Shown here: in pieces, positions 6,990-13,912 of the stretch
Layout: the number at the start of each line of letters is the position of its first letter
Position numbering within the stretch: position 1 is the first letter of the stretch
From: DASZGI01 sp035938995
Lineage (GTDB): Bacteria > Actinomycetota > Actinomycetes > Streptomycetales > Catenulisporaceae
Assembly (NCBI RefSeq): GCF_035938995.1
Contig: NZ_DASZGI010000024.1
Coordinates: forward strand, 1 to 13,946
Direction of reading: 5' to 3'
Length of the DNA: 13,946 nucleotides
Notes under the pieces: model-generated
Told to the model about the DNA's origin: nothing
Seen by the model: only the letters and a program-made list of their open reading frames with translations
The model's database searches: none
Program-made: the position numbers and the translations under genes

Positions 6990-7594
6990 ACAACCCTGCT
7001 GTCAGCGCGGCGACGCCCTCCAATCGCTCGGAGCGCGCCGCCGAGTTCCTGGCCCGCACCCGAGAGGCACTCGGCGCGCCGACCCTGATCGGCCTCGCGC
7101 TCGCTCTCGCCGCCACCAACCCCGCTGCCTGGCGCACGATGACGGGTGCGGTGCTCGTCGTGGTGCTCGCGTTCGCACTCCTACTGGCGCTCGGGGCCGC
7201 GCCCGTCGTCGCGCGGCGCCCCGTCACCTCGTCGAGCGCGTGGACCGCGAGAGCGATCCGGCACCGCAACACCCTGTTCGCGGCCGCGTGCGTCGTCGTC
7301 GCAGGGCTCGGCGACCCCCCGGTCTGGCTCATGGCCGCCGACGCCGCGCTACTGCTGGCCTACCTGCTGGCGGCGGACGCGCTCGCGGCCGGGCCGGTCG
7401 GCGCCCGGCAACTGCGCAGCATCCGCATCCCGCTCGCCGCGGCGGGTGCGAGCGCGGCCGTGCTCGTCGTCGCCGAGGCCCCGATCAGCGGCGGCGCGAT
7501 CTGGGGGCGCATCGTCGCGGCGCTCGCCGTCTCGGCGGCGGCAGCGGCGGCGGGTCTCGCGCTCTGGAGCCGGATCCACGCTCTTCGCGGTTGA
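6986..7594 (+). CDS. hydrophobic membrane protein, last gene of the MoxR operon
   Basis: A 202-residue Ala/Leu/Val-rich protein with about five or six hydrophobic segments near 33-45, 52-72, 96-108, 112-134, 148-165 and 172-193, separated by short basic loops (ARRPVTSSSAWTARAIRHR at 76-94; GARQLRSIRIP at 139-149). I do not recognise a family. It is not a transglutaminase or vWA protein, which often occupy this slot in related clusters. Its ATG overlaps the DUF58 stop (ATGA at 6986-6989) and is preceded by a strong ribosome site, GAGGGAGG (6973-6980). This fixes the start and implies stoichiometric production with DUF58. A role as membrane anchor or partner of the MoxR/DUF58 pair is inferred from position only. 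The operon-ending hairpin begins 23 nt after its stop. Confidence 0.8.
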   Translation: MNNPAVSAATPSNRSERAAEFLARTREALGAPTLIGLALALAATNPAAWRTMTGAVLVVVLAFALLLALGAAPVVARRPVTSSSAWTARAIRHRNTLFAAACVVVAGLGDPPVWLMAADAALLLAYLLAADALAAGPVGARQLRSIRIPLAAAGASAAVLVVAEAPISGGAIWGRIVAALAVSAAAAAAGLALWSRIHALRG

Positions 7595-7617
7595 CCGGGA
7601 CTTAGGGCGGCCGTAGA

Positions 7618-7654
7618 TCGCATGGCGGGGAACGCTTTTCTCCCCGCCATGCGA
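7618..7654 (+). terminator. 14-bp perfect hairpin terminator of the MoxR operon
   Basis: Positions 7618-7631 are the exact reverse complement of 7641-7654, with a 9-nt loop (7632-7640) that contains TTTT. It lies 23 nt after the last operon gene and before the promoter of the next gene. No T-run follows, so termination would be of the T-poor type known in actinomycetes. Confidence 0.75.
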
Positions 7655-7728
7655 CGCATCGCGTCTGACCGCCGTTCGGGGTACCCCATTAGGCCGTAGT
7701 CCGCAGCGACAAGCGCACTGACTGCGCG

Positions 7729-7741
7729 TAGCGTCGCAAAT
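7729..7741 (+). promoter_or_regulatory. -10 box for a leaderless oxidoreductase transcript
   Basis: TAGCGT at 7729-7734 fits TANNNT and ends exactly seven bases before the ATG at 7742, so transcription should begin on or next to the start codon. There is no ribosome site upstream of that ATG, which agrees with a leaderless mRNA. No clear -35 is visible. Confidence 0.5.
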
Positions 7742-8131
7742 ATGAGTAACACTGAGCTGGGCTATGCCAAGTACATCTCGCTGACCACGTACCGGAAATC
7801 CGGAGAGCCGGTGGCCACGCCGGTGTGGACCGTGCCCATCGCGGACAAGATCTACATCTCGACCGGCTCGCAGACCGGCAAGGCCAAGCGCCTTCGCAAC
7901 AACGACCAGGCGACCGTCGCGCTGTGCGACGCGCTCGGCAAGAACGTCGGCCCCGCGCACAAGGCGACCGCGCGGCTCGTGCCCATGTCCGAGCACCCCG
8001 AGTTCCGCGACCTGATGCTGCACAAGTACGGCTTCCAGCAGCGGATGATCGAGGTGCTGAACAAAGTGCGCAGCCGCGCCAAGAAGCCGGCCGGCGAACG
8101 CGTCCTGGTCGAGGTCACCGTCGAGGAATAG
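7742..8131 (+). CDS. PPOX class F420-dependent oxidoreductase (split barrel)
   Basis: A 129-residue single-domain split beta-barrel protein of the pyridoxamine-5'-phosphate-oxidase-like superfamily. It resembles the short actinobacterial F420-type subfamily, which includes Rv2061c of Mycobacterium tuberculosis. Visible marks are the N-terminal YISLTTYRKSGEPVATPVW (11-29), the strand-turn YISTGSQTGKAKRLRNN (38-54), in which Thr/Lys residues would hold the cofactor phosphate, and the QATVALCD strand (56-63). Length matches the subfamily. Such enzymes reduce unsaturated or quinone-like substrates with F420H2 in the cytoplasm; the substrate is unknown, and cofactor preference (F420 versus FMN or heme) cannot be fixed from sequence. 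It is monocistronic, between a hairpin terminator and a gene-poor stretch, and apparently leaderless. Confidence 0.88.
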   Translation: MSNTELGYAKYISLTTYRKSGEPVATPVWTVPIADKIYISTGSQTGKAKRLRNNDQATVALCDALGKNVGPAHKATARLVPMSEHPEFRDLMLHKYGFQQRMIEVLNKVRSRAKKPAGERVLVEVTVEE

Positions 8132-8324
8132 CCGCCCGGCGCAACAGCCCGATCCCGGGCAGCGCCCCGATCCCGAGCACGATGGCCGCGGTCATCAGCC
8201 CCTGAGCCGGCGCCCGGATCACACCGGAGCGGGCCGGGTTCGGATCGTGCTGCACCCACCATGCGTGTGCACGGCCGCGGCGGCGAAGATGGCGCGGCTG
8301 GTCGCCGAGGAGCGTCGGCGCCAC
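8115..8324 (-). CDS. doubtful small membrane-type reading frame
   Basis: A 69-codon minus-strand frame starting at GTG with no ribosome site. Only the second half looks coding: from HAWWVQHDPNPARSGV to the stop the third positions are strongly G/C and a hydrophobic segment (MTAAIVLGIGALPGIGLL) appears. The first 20 residues are Arg-rich and unlike a protein start. It overlaps the end of the oxidoreductase gene by 17 bp, tail to tail. It could be a short membrane protein starting further in, the remnant of a longer gene, or chance in GC-rich DNA. No family recognised. Confidence 0.22.
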   Translation of the reverse strand: MAPTLLGDQPRHLRRRGRAHAWWVQHDPNPARSGVIRAPAQGLMTAAIVLGIGALPGIGLLRRAAIPRR

Positions 8325-8363
8325 GTGCTATGCGCGGCCTGAGACCCGCGAGACGGCCACCGC

Positions 8364-8395
8364 CGGATCGCGGGTCCGCGCGGACGCGCGATCCG
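8364..8395 (-). terminator. nested hairpin downstream of the LAL regulator
   Basis: CGGATCGCG (8364-8372) pairs exactly with CGCGATCCG (8387-8395). The 14-nt interior contains a second palindrome, GTCCGCGCGGAC (8374-8385). It lies 25 nt beyond the stop codon of the minus-strand regulator, the expected place for a terminator, but no T-run follows. Confidence 0.5.
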
Positions 8396-8419
8396 ACCTG
8401 CGTTCGCGGCCCGCCGCCC

Positions 8420-11400
8420 CTACGCGGCTGTCGTGTCGAACACGTGCAGTCGGTGGGCGACTGCCGCGGCCTCGGTGCGCGAGGCGACGCCGAGCTTGGC
8501 CAGGATGTTCGACACGTGCACGGATACGGTCTTGGTCGCGATGAACAGCTTCGCGCCGATCTGTCCGTTGGACAGCCCGTCCGCGACCAGCCGCAGCACG
8601 TCCAGCTCGCGCGGGGTCAGCCCGAGGCCGGCCGCGGCCCCTGAGCCCGCCTCGCCGACCCCGGCCGTGTCCCCGGGCTGCCCGCCGCCGCCCAGCAGCA
8701 GGCGCGCCGCCCGTATCAGGCTCTCGATGTCGTCCAGCAACGGCTTGGCGCCGAGCGGCTCGGCCAGCGCCCGGGCCTCGGCGGCAGCCACGGCGGCCAC
8801 ATCGCGCTCGCCGCTCACGGCCGCAGCCTCCGCCCACCGGTACCTCAGATACGCGCGGAGGTAGGCAGCCACACTCGCGGCGTCGGCGGCCTCGACCAAC
8901 GCGCCCCATTGCCGCACCGGGTCCGCGTGTTGCGACAGGTCTGGCGGCGATCCGTCCGTGTCGGCCCCTGCTCCGGCACGGTTCAGCTCCGCCGCGACCA
9001 AGTCCGCGTACACCACGTGCAGCGGCACCGGTCGGGACAGCCCAGCGGCCACCTCCCGGATCCGCTCGACCGTCGACCCGTGCGGCGACATCGACCCATG
9101 ACCCGGGTCGACGCCGCGCAGCGCGTGGTCCGCCTCCGCCCGGGCGACGAGCGCGAGCATCTCCCACAGGAACCGCTCGTCCCCTTCGAGCACGCCCTGG
9201 TCCAGCACCGCGGCCAGCGCCGCGCGCACCTCGCCGATCCGCCCGCGCGCCGCCGCCAGCCCCGCCACCGCCCGGTGCAGCGGGATCACGTACTGCGGCT
9301 CCCCCGTCTTCGAGCCGCTGCGGCGCCGGGCCGCGTCGAGATCCGCCTGAGCCTCGTCGTACTGGCCGCGCAGCACCTGGAGGTCCGCCCGCAGACGCAG
9401 CAGCGCCAGGTCGTGCACCCCGGGCAGGTTCAGGTCGATCGCGTCATCGATGTGCCGCGCCGCCTCCTCCCACTGGCCGAGGGCGATCAGCGGCTCGGCC
9501 AGGTTGTTGCGCAGCATGCCCGCCTGGATCCGGTTGCGCGGCACCGCCTCGGCCAGGCTGGCGCGCGCGACCGCCACCGCCTCGGCGTACCGGCCGGCGT
9601 CGTACAGCGTGCAGGACAGTCTGATGTCGATCCGGGCCAGCATCGAGGGTGTCGGGCCGAGCGCCGCGGTCTGCACGCGTATCGCCCGCTGCTCCGCGAT
9701 GCCCTCCTCGTAACGCCCCGCGTTGGCCAGGATCATGGCCCGTACCGAGCGGGCGTACAGCGAGTCGCACTTGTCGTCCGACCGCTCGCTCAGCGTGATC
9801 GCCTCGTCCACGGCGGCCAGCGCCTCGGTCAGCCGCCCGTGCAGGCACAGCGCTCCAGCCAGGCCGGTGAACATGTATCCGCGCTTGGCGGCGTGCTCCT
9901 CGCCGCGCAGCAGATCGATCGCGCGCCGCTGCTCCCCGGCCCCCGATCCCCGTCCGAGGGTGCGCAGGTGGTTGGCCTTCTGGTCGAGCAGGTGCGCGGC
10001 CAGCGACGGGCGCGCATCCTGGTCGATCGCCGCGAGCCCGGCGTCGGCGAAGGCCAGTCCTCGCTCGGCGGCGCCTGACCGCCCGGCGGCGAGCGCGGCC
10101 CGGTACATCAGGTAGACGTCGTCCGGTTGCGCGCCGGGCTCGTGCGGGACCTGCCCCCACAGCTCCAGCGCCCGCTCCAGCATCGCCAGCTCGTCCGAGA
10201 AGGCGTACTGCGCGTTGGCGGACTCGGCCGCGAGCAGTGCCGCGGCCAGCGCCTTCTCCGGCACGTGCGCCCGATACCAGTAGTGGGCGAGCTCGACCTC
10301 ATGGCAGTCGTCGCTCACCAGGCCCATGTCGGCCTCCAGCGCCTCGGCCAGTCTGAGGTAGACGCGGGTGTGCTCGCCGGGCAGCAGCTCGCCGTGCACC
10401 ACCTCGCGCATCAGGGCGTGGCGGAAGCGGTAGGTCTCTTGCTCCCCGGCGACCAGGATGTTCGCCGCGAACGCGGGCCGCAGCGCGTCGATCAGCTCGT
10501 CGTGGCCGAGCCCGGACACCGCCGCGATCAACGGCGGCGAGGCCGGTTGCACCGCGCTGGCCAGCAGCCGCAGCAGCCGCTGGGTCAGCTCCGGCAGCCG
10601 CTCGACCCGCGCCATCAGCAGGTCGCGCAGACTCCACGACAGCTCCGGCCCGGCTCCGGCGGCCACCCCGCAGGCCACCTCCTCGGTGAAGAACGGATTG
10701 CCCTCGGCGCGCCGGTAGACCTCCTCCACCACCTCCGGCGCGGGCAGGTGGCCGAGGATGCCGCGCAGTTGCAGGCCGGTCTGCGCGCGGTCGAACCGGG
10801 CCAGGTCGAGCCGCTCGACCCCGCGGACCCGGTCCAGCTCGGCCAGGAAGGGGCGCAGCGGATGGCCGCGGTGCAGTTCGTCGTCCCGGTAGGTGCCGAT
10901 CAGCATGATCGAGCCGCTGCGCAAGACGCGGGCCAGGTAGCCGAACAGCTCGCGGCTGGCGCGGTCGGCCCAGTGCAGGTCGTCCACCACCGCGACCAGC
11001 GGCCGGTCGGCGCTCGCCTGTAGCAGCGTCGCCTGCACGGCCTCGAACATCCGCACGCGCGCGTACTCGTCCCCGTTGCGCACCAGCGGCGCGGCGCCGA
11101 GCGCGGGCAGGATGCGGGCGAGCTCCTGCCCCGCCCACCCGTCGCGGTCGATCAGCCCGCGCGCGTCCAGGGCGCGCAGCACCGCGGCGAACGGGGCGAA
11201 CGGCACCCCGTCCCCACCGAGCTCGATGCACGCGCCCACCGCCACCGTCGCGTCCAGCCGGGCCGCGAACTCCTCCACCAGGCGGCTCTTCCCGATCCCG
11301 GCCTCGCCGCCCACCAGAACCGTCTGCGGTTCGCCCGCCACGGTCCGCGTGAAAGCGGACCGCAGGCGGGCGAGTTCGAATTGTCTGCCCACGAAGATCG

Positions 11401-11476
11401 GACTTACGGAACGGCTCGCCACGCTGCCGAGCATGTCACGCCGGTCCGACATAAGCACGGGCGTTTCCGTCGTCAC
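8420..11476 (-). CDS. LuxR family transcriptional regulator with AAA ATPase domain (LAL type)
   Basis: A 1018-residue large ATP-binding LuxR-type regulator, normal length for the class. The N-terminus has PIFVGRQFELARL (about 26-38), then Walker A GGEAGIGKS (56-64) and Walker B LVAVVDDLHWAD (160-171), followed by the GTYRDDE segment of STAND-type ATPases. The middle (about 380-880) is helical and Ala/Leu-rich, consistent with TPR-like repeats that sense a ligand or partner. The C-terminal LuxR helix-turn-helix occupies roughly the last 70 residues: LTPRELDVLRLVADGLSNGQIGAKL is followed by TKTVSVHVSNILAKLGV. LAL proteins usually activate secondary metabolism or sugar-use genes; the target here is unknown. 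Start: the GTG at 11476 overlaps the stop of a small upstream gene (GTGA) and has AGGA six bases upstream. A GTG at 11494 and an ATG at 11452 are weaker alternatives. Confidence 0.92.
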   Translation of the reverse strand: MTTETPVLMSDRRDMLGSVASRSVSPIFVGRQFELARLRSAFTRTVAGEPQTVLVGGEAGIGKSRLVEEFAARLDATVAVGACIELGGDGVPFAPFAAVLRALDARGLIDRDGWAGQELARILPALGAAPLVRNGDEYARVRMFEAVQATLLQASADRPLVAVVDDLHWADRASRELFGYLARVLRSGSIMLIGTYRDDELHRGHPLRPFLAELDRVRGVERLDLARFDRAQTGLQLRGILGHLPAPEVVEEVYRRAEGNPFFTEEVACGVAAGAGPELSWSLRDLLMARVERLPELTQRLLRLLASAVQPASPPLIAAVSGLGHDELIDALRPAFAANILVAGEQETYRFRHALMREVVHGELLPGEHTRVYLRLAEALEADMGLVSDDCHEVELAHYWYRAHVPEKALAAALLAAESANAQYAFSDELAMLERALELWGQVPHEPGAQPDDVYLMYRAALAAGRSGAAERGLAFADAGLAAIDQDARPSLAAHLLDQKANHLRTLGRGSGAGEQRRAIDLLRGEEHAAKRGYMFTGLAGALCLHGRLTEALAAVDEAITLSERSDDKCDSLYARSVRAMILANAGRYEEGIAEQRAIRVQTAALGPTPSMLARIDIRLSCTLYDAGRYAEAVAVARASLAEAVPRNRIQAGMLRNNLAEPLIALGQWEEAARHIDDAIDLNLPGVHDLALLRLRADLQVLRGQYDEAQADLDAARRRSGSKTGEPQYVIPLHRAVAGLAAARGRIGEVRAALAAVLDQGVLEGDERFLWEMLALVARAEADHALRGVDPGHGSMSPHGSTVERIREVAAGLSRPVPLHVVYADLVAAELNRAGAGADTDGSPPDLSQHADPVRQWGALVEAADAASVAAYLRAYLRYRWAEAAAVSGERDVAAVAAAEARALAEPLGAKPLLDDIESLIRAARLLLGGGGQPGDTAGVGEAGSGAAAGLGLTPRELDVLRLVADGLSNGQIGAKLFIATKTVSVHVSNILAKLGVASRTEAAAVAHRLHVFDTTAA

Positions 11477-11637
11477 CCCAGGTCCTGCGGGCACGGCGTG
11501 GCCGCCGCCTTGCGACGGGCCGACGCCGCGCGCCGATCCCGCTTAAGGCAGCCGACGAGACGGCGGTGCTCGGCCTGCTGCAGGGCGTCCCTAAGGTGAG
11601 CCTCGACAAGTTCGCGGCCGAATGATGCGTTCAACAT
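11473..11637 (-). CDS. 54-residue small protein coupled to the LAL regulator
   Basis: A short gene with ATG at 11637 preceded by the strongest ribosome site in the window (GGGGGAGGATCACG directly before the ATG). The protein starts MLNASFGRELVEAHLRDALQ, which forms an amphipathic helix continuing through QAEHRRLV. A very basic tail follows (KRDRRAASARRKAA) and it ends CPQDLG. I recall similar short actinobacterial proteins with a helix of the form LRxxAExxRLV, annotated hypothetical and of unknown role. Its stop overlaps the GTG of the regulator (GTGA at 11476-11473), so the two should be translated together. It could be a genuine small protein, for instance a partner of the regulator, or a translated leader controlling it. 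A longer frame to 11706 exists but lacks a ribosome site. Confidence 0.65.
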   Translation of the reverse strand: MLNASFGRELVEAHLRDALQQAEHRRLVGCLKRDRRAASARRKAAATPCPQDLG

Positions 11638-11748
11638 CGTGATCCTCCCCCTCTTAAGGAATCGCTTTTCTTCGACGTCCTCTACGATCCGCCCCCAGGT
11701 AGGCACGCCGGATCGGTCGGAATCCCGAATCCGGCAGGCTACTTTCGA

Positions 11749-11790
11749 CTTAGGCCCTACCTTAGGCGGCTCGTGAGCTACCTCAGGCGG
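11749..11790. promoter_or_regulatory. repeated CTACCTYAGGCGG boxes between LAL and TetR genes
   Basis: CTACCTTAGGCGG (11757-11769) and CTACCTCAGGCGG (11778-11790) match at 12 of 13 positions and start exactly 21 bp apart, two helical turns, so both face the same side of DNA. A partial copy, CTTAGGC, is at 11749-11755. Each core CCTNAGG is itself palindromic. A further core, TACCTCAGG, is on the minus strand at 12486-12494, at the TetR stop. The location between two divergent regulators suggests an operator, most simply for the TetR protein. Confidence 0.5.
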
Positions 11791-11835
11791 GCGCTCGAGG
11801 CACTAGGGATCGCAGAGCGGTCGAAGATCGGTGGA

Positions 11836-11848
11836 TAGGGTTCGTGCC
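11836..11848 (+). promoter_or_regulatory. -10 box for a leaderless tetR transcript
   Basis: TAGGGT at 11836-11841 fits TANNNT and is followed by seven bases and then the GTG at 11849, the same geometry as the oxidoreductase promoter. The same bases (GGATAGGG) could instead act as a loose ribosome site for that GTG, in which case the promoter lies further left. No -35 is obvious. Confidence 0.4.
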
Positions 11849-12490
11849 GTGAAACCGGACACGAAGCAGCGGCTGCTCGACGGCACGCTGGAGACGGTAC
11901 GACGCGGCGGGATCACGGCGGTCTCCGCGCGCTCGATCGCCGCGGCGGCAGGCGTCAACCAGGCGTTGATCTTCTACCACTTCGGGTCGGTCGATGAGCT
12001 GCTGGAGGCCGCGTGCCGCCAGGCCACCGAGGCGCGCATCGCGCTGTATCGGGAGCGGTTCGCGACGGTCTCCTCGCTGACGCAGCTTCTGGCGGTGGGC
12101 CGCGAGCTGCACGACGCCGAGCGGACCGCCGGGAACGTGGCGGTGCTCGCGCAGTTGCTGGCCGGGGCGCCCGGCCAACCGCGGCTCGCGGTGGCGGTGG
12201 GCGAGTCGCTCGCGGCGTGGACGACCGAGATCGAGGCCGTGCTCGACCGAGTGCTGGGTACGAGCCCGCTGGCGGATGTCGCCGACCTGCCGGGTTTGGC
12301 GCGCGCGGTGGCCGCGTCGTTCGTCGGGATCGAGCTGTACGACGGCGTCGACCCGCAGGGGGCAGCCGCGGCGCTCGACGCCCTCGATCAGCTGAGCGTG
12401 CTGATCGACGTCTTCGACGACCTGGGTCCGGTGGCCCGCCGCGCGCTCGCCGCCCGGACCCGGAAGGCTCGGCGCGCCGGAGTCCCCTGA
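11849..12490 (+). CDS. TetR/AcrR family transcriptional regulator
   Basis: A 213-residue one-component regulator of normal family length. The N-terminal DNA-binding domain (about 4-50) contains TKQRLLDGTL, ITAVSARSIAAAAGV as the first helices of the helix-turn-helix, and NQALIFYHFGSVDELL, the classic recognition helix plus tail of TetR proteins. The remaining residues form an Ala/Leu-rich helical ligand-binding and dimerisation domain with no recognisable inducer class. The GTG at 11849 is preferred because a TANNNT box sits seven bases before it. A GTG at 11831 in frame would add six residues. The gene is divergent from the LAL unit and convergent with the MFS exporter (17 bp between stops), so it probably controls itself and one or both neighbours, but this is inference from context. 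Confidence 0.9.
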   Translation: MKPDTKQRLLDGTLETVRRGGITAVSARSIAAAAGVNQALIFYHFGSVDELLEAACRQATEARIALYRERFATVSSLTQLLAVGRELHDAERTAGNVAVLAQLLAGAPGQPRLAVAVGESLAAWTTEIEAVLDRVLGTSPLADVADLPGLARAVAASFVGIELYDGVDPQGAAAALDALDQLSVLIDVFDDLGPVARRALAARTRKARRAGVP

Positions 12491-12507
12491 GGTACCTCGA
12501 AGGCTGG

Positions 12508-13845
12508 TCATGCGGCGGCCTGGGCAGCGGGCGCGCTCGCGCCGGGCCACTGCGCCCGGCGCACGGCCCGTTGGGCTGCGGCATAGACCGCCCCAAGGCC
12601 GAAGGTCCCGCTGAACAGGAACACCGCCGGGACCGCGCCGAGGTACTGCAGGGCGAAGCCGGCCGCAAGCGGACCGAGGGAGCTGCCCGCCGACAGGAAC
12701 GTCATCGTCGCGGAGATGGTGCGCCCGCGCACCGCGTCGTCCACCTGACGGAAGATCAGGATGTCGAGCAGCACGACCGTCGCCGGCACGCCCAGCATGG
12801 TGACCGCCATGACCGCCCCGTACCACCAGGCGCCGAGCGGCACAGCCAGCGCGGTGCTGAGCACACCCACCGTGCCGGGCAACGCGACCAACAGCCAGCC
12901 CGGCCGCAACAGCCGGTGCAGCGGCTTGACTAAGGCGGCGCCGAGCAGGCCGCCGACCGCGGTGACCGCGAACGCGAAACCGACCTGGGCGGACGAGCCG
13001 CCGTGCGACCGGATGAGGACCACGACCGTCAGTTCGACCGCGGACCCGCTCAGATTGACGACCGCGAGCACGAACAAGCAGGTGCGCAGCAGCGGATTGC
13101 GCAGCAGGCGCTTGATTCCCTCGAGCGGGCCGCCCCCGGCCGACCGGTCCCGCCGCGCCGCGCCGCTTCGGCCCCGGTCCGACGGCACGGCGAGTCCGCA
13201 GAGCGCGGAGAGCAGGTAGCCCAGCGCGATCCCGACGAAAGGCAGCGTGCGCGAGACCGCGTAGAGCAGGCCGGCCGCAGACGGGCCGATGATCGCCGCG
13301 CTGTGCGTGCGCACCTCCTCCTGGGTGAGCGCGCTGGTCAACTGGTTCGGTGGGACCACGGCTCGGGTGGCCAGCGCCCGGGCGCCGCCGGAGAAGGGGC
13401 GGGCGGCGCCCGTCAGCGCCGCGACGACGAGCAGGTGAACCAGCGTCAGGTGGCCGAGGAAGAGGGCGAGCACGATGGTGCCGAACGCGAGGGCGCGAAG
13501 CAGCTCCGCCGCGATCAGCACCGAGCGCCGGTCGCCCCGGTCGAGCAGCGCACCCGCCGGGATCCCGGCGGCCAGCGACGCGGCGGCGTCGAGGAATCCG
13601 TAGAGCCCCGCCCTGGCGGCCGAACCGGTCAACGCCAGGATGAGCACCGGTGTCGCGACGGTGGTGATGTTGAAGGCGAGCATCGCGCCGGCGCCGCCGA
13701 CCCACAGCGCCTGGAACCGGCGGTTGCGGCGCAGCGGCGTCTCCGGCACCTCCGCTTCCTCCGCCGCGACACTCGCGGACGGCGAACCGTCCGCTTCCGG
13801 TATCGCCAGCGCCTCCGTGACCTCTTCCCCCGTCAGATCAGCCAT
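12508..13845 (-). CDS. MFS family efflux transporter
   Basis: A 445-residue major facilitator protein with a 40-residue acidic cytoplasmic N-terminus, about twelve hydrophobic segments (first at about 45-72), a central basic/Gly loop (about 222-245) and an Ala-rich tail. The loop-2 signature GALLDRGDRRSVL (98-110) is the MFS motif A, and VRGRTIS (372-378) is its second-half counterpart. The pattern NRRFQALWVG (41-50) followed by motif A resembles the DHA-like/EntS-type exporters, so proton-driven efflux of a drug or siderophore-type molecule is likely; the substrate is unknown. The ATG at 13845 is chosen over upstream in-frame codons to 13938 because GGAGGGG precedes it by two to six bases. 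The upstream region carries an operator-like palindrome and a divergent regulator start. Confidence 0.9.
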   Translation of the reverse strand: MADLTGEEVTEALAIPEADGSPSASVAAEEAEVPETPLRRNRRFQALWVGGAGAMLAFNITTVATPVLILALTGSAARAGLYGFLDAAASLAAGIPAGALLDRGDRRSVLIAAELLRALAFGTIVLALFLGHLTLVHLLVVAALTGAARPFSGGARALATRAVVPPNQLTSALTQEEVRTHSAAIIGPSAAGLLYAVSRTLPFVGIALGYLLSALCGLAVPSDRGRSGAARRDRSAGGGPLEGIKRLLRNPLLRTCLFVLAVVNLSGSAVELTVVVLIRSHGGSSAQVGFAFAVTAVGGLLGAALVKPLHRLLRPGWLLVALPGTVGVLSTALAVPLGAWWYGAVMAVTMLGVPATVVLLDILIFRQVDDAVRGRTISATMTFLSAGSSLGPLAAGFALQYLGAVPAVFLFSGTFGLGAVYAAAQRAVRRAQWPGASAPAAQAAA

Positions 13846-13874
13846 GACCCCTCCGCCATCCACGGCGGCGTAAG

Positions 13875-13910
13875 CATTCACGCCACCATCGTCATTCACG
13901 TTATGGTGAA
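13875..13910. promoter_or_regulatory. divergent promoter/operator between MFS exporter and regulator
   Basis: TTCAC (13895-13899) and GTGAA (13906-13910) form an inverted repeat around six bases. CATTCACG also occurs twice (13875-13882 and 13893-13900), 18 bp apart. On the minus strand TAACGT (13903-13898) can serve as the exporter -10. On the plus strand TATGGT (13902-13907) lies five bases before the ATG at 13913. Both -10 boxes overlap the palindrome, so one bound dimer could silence both directions. Confidence 0.5.
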
Positions 13911-13912
13911 CG

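Noticed and set aside
8289..8342. Short plus-strand frame beginning MARLVAEERRRHVL
   Set aside because: Only 17 codons, no ribosome site, and possibly chance; too short to support.
11783..13705. 640-codon minus-strand frame spanning tetR and the MFS gene
   Set aside because: It runs through the exporter in the wrong frame and antisense to tetR; Arg/Gly-rich shadow.
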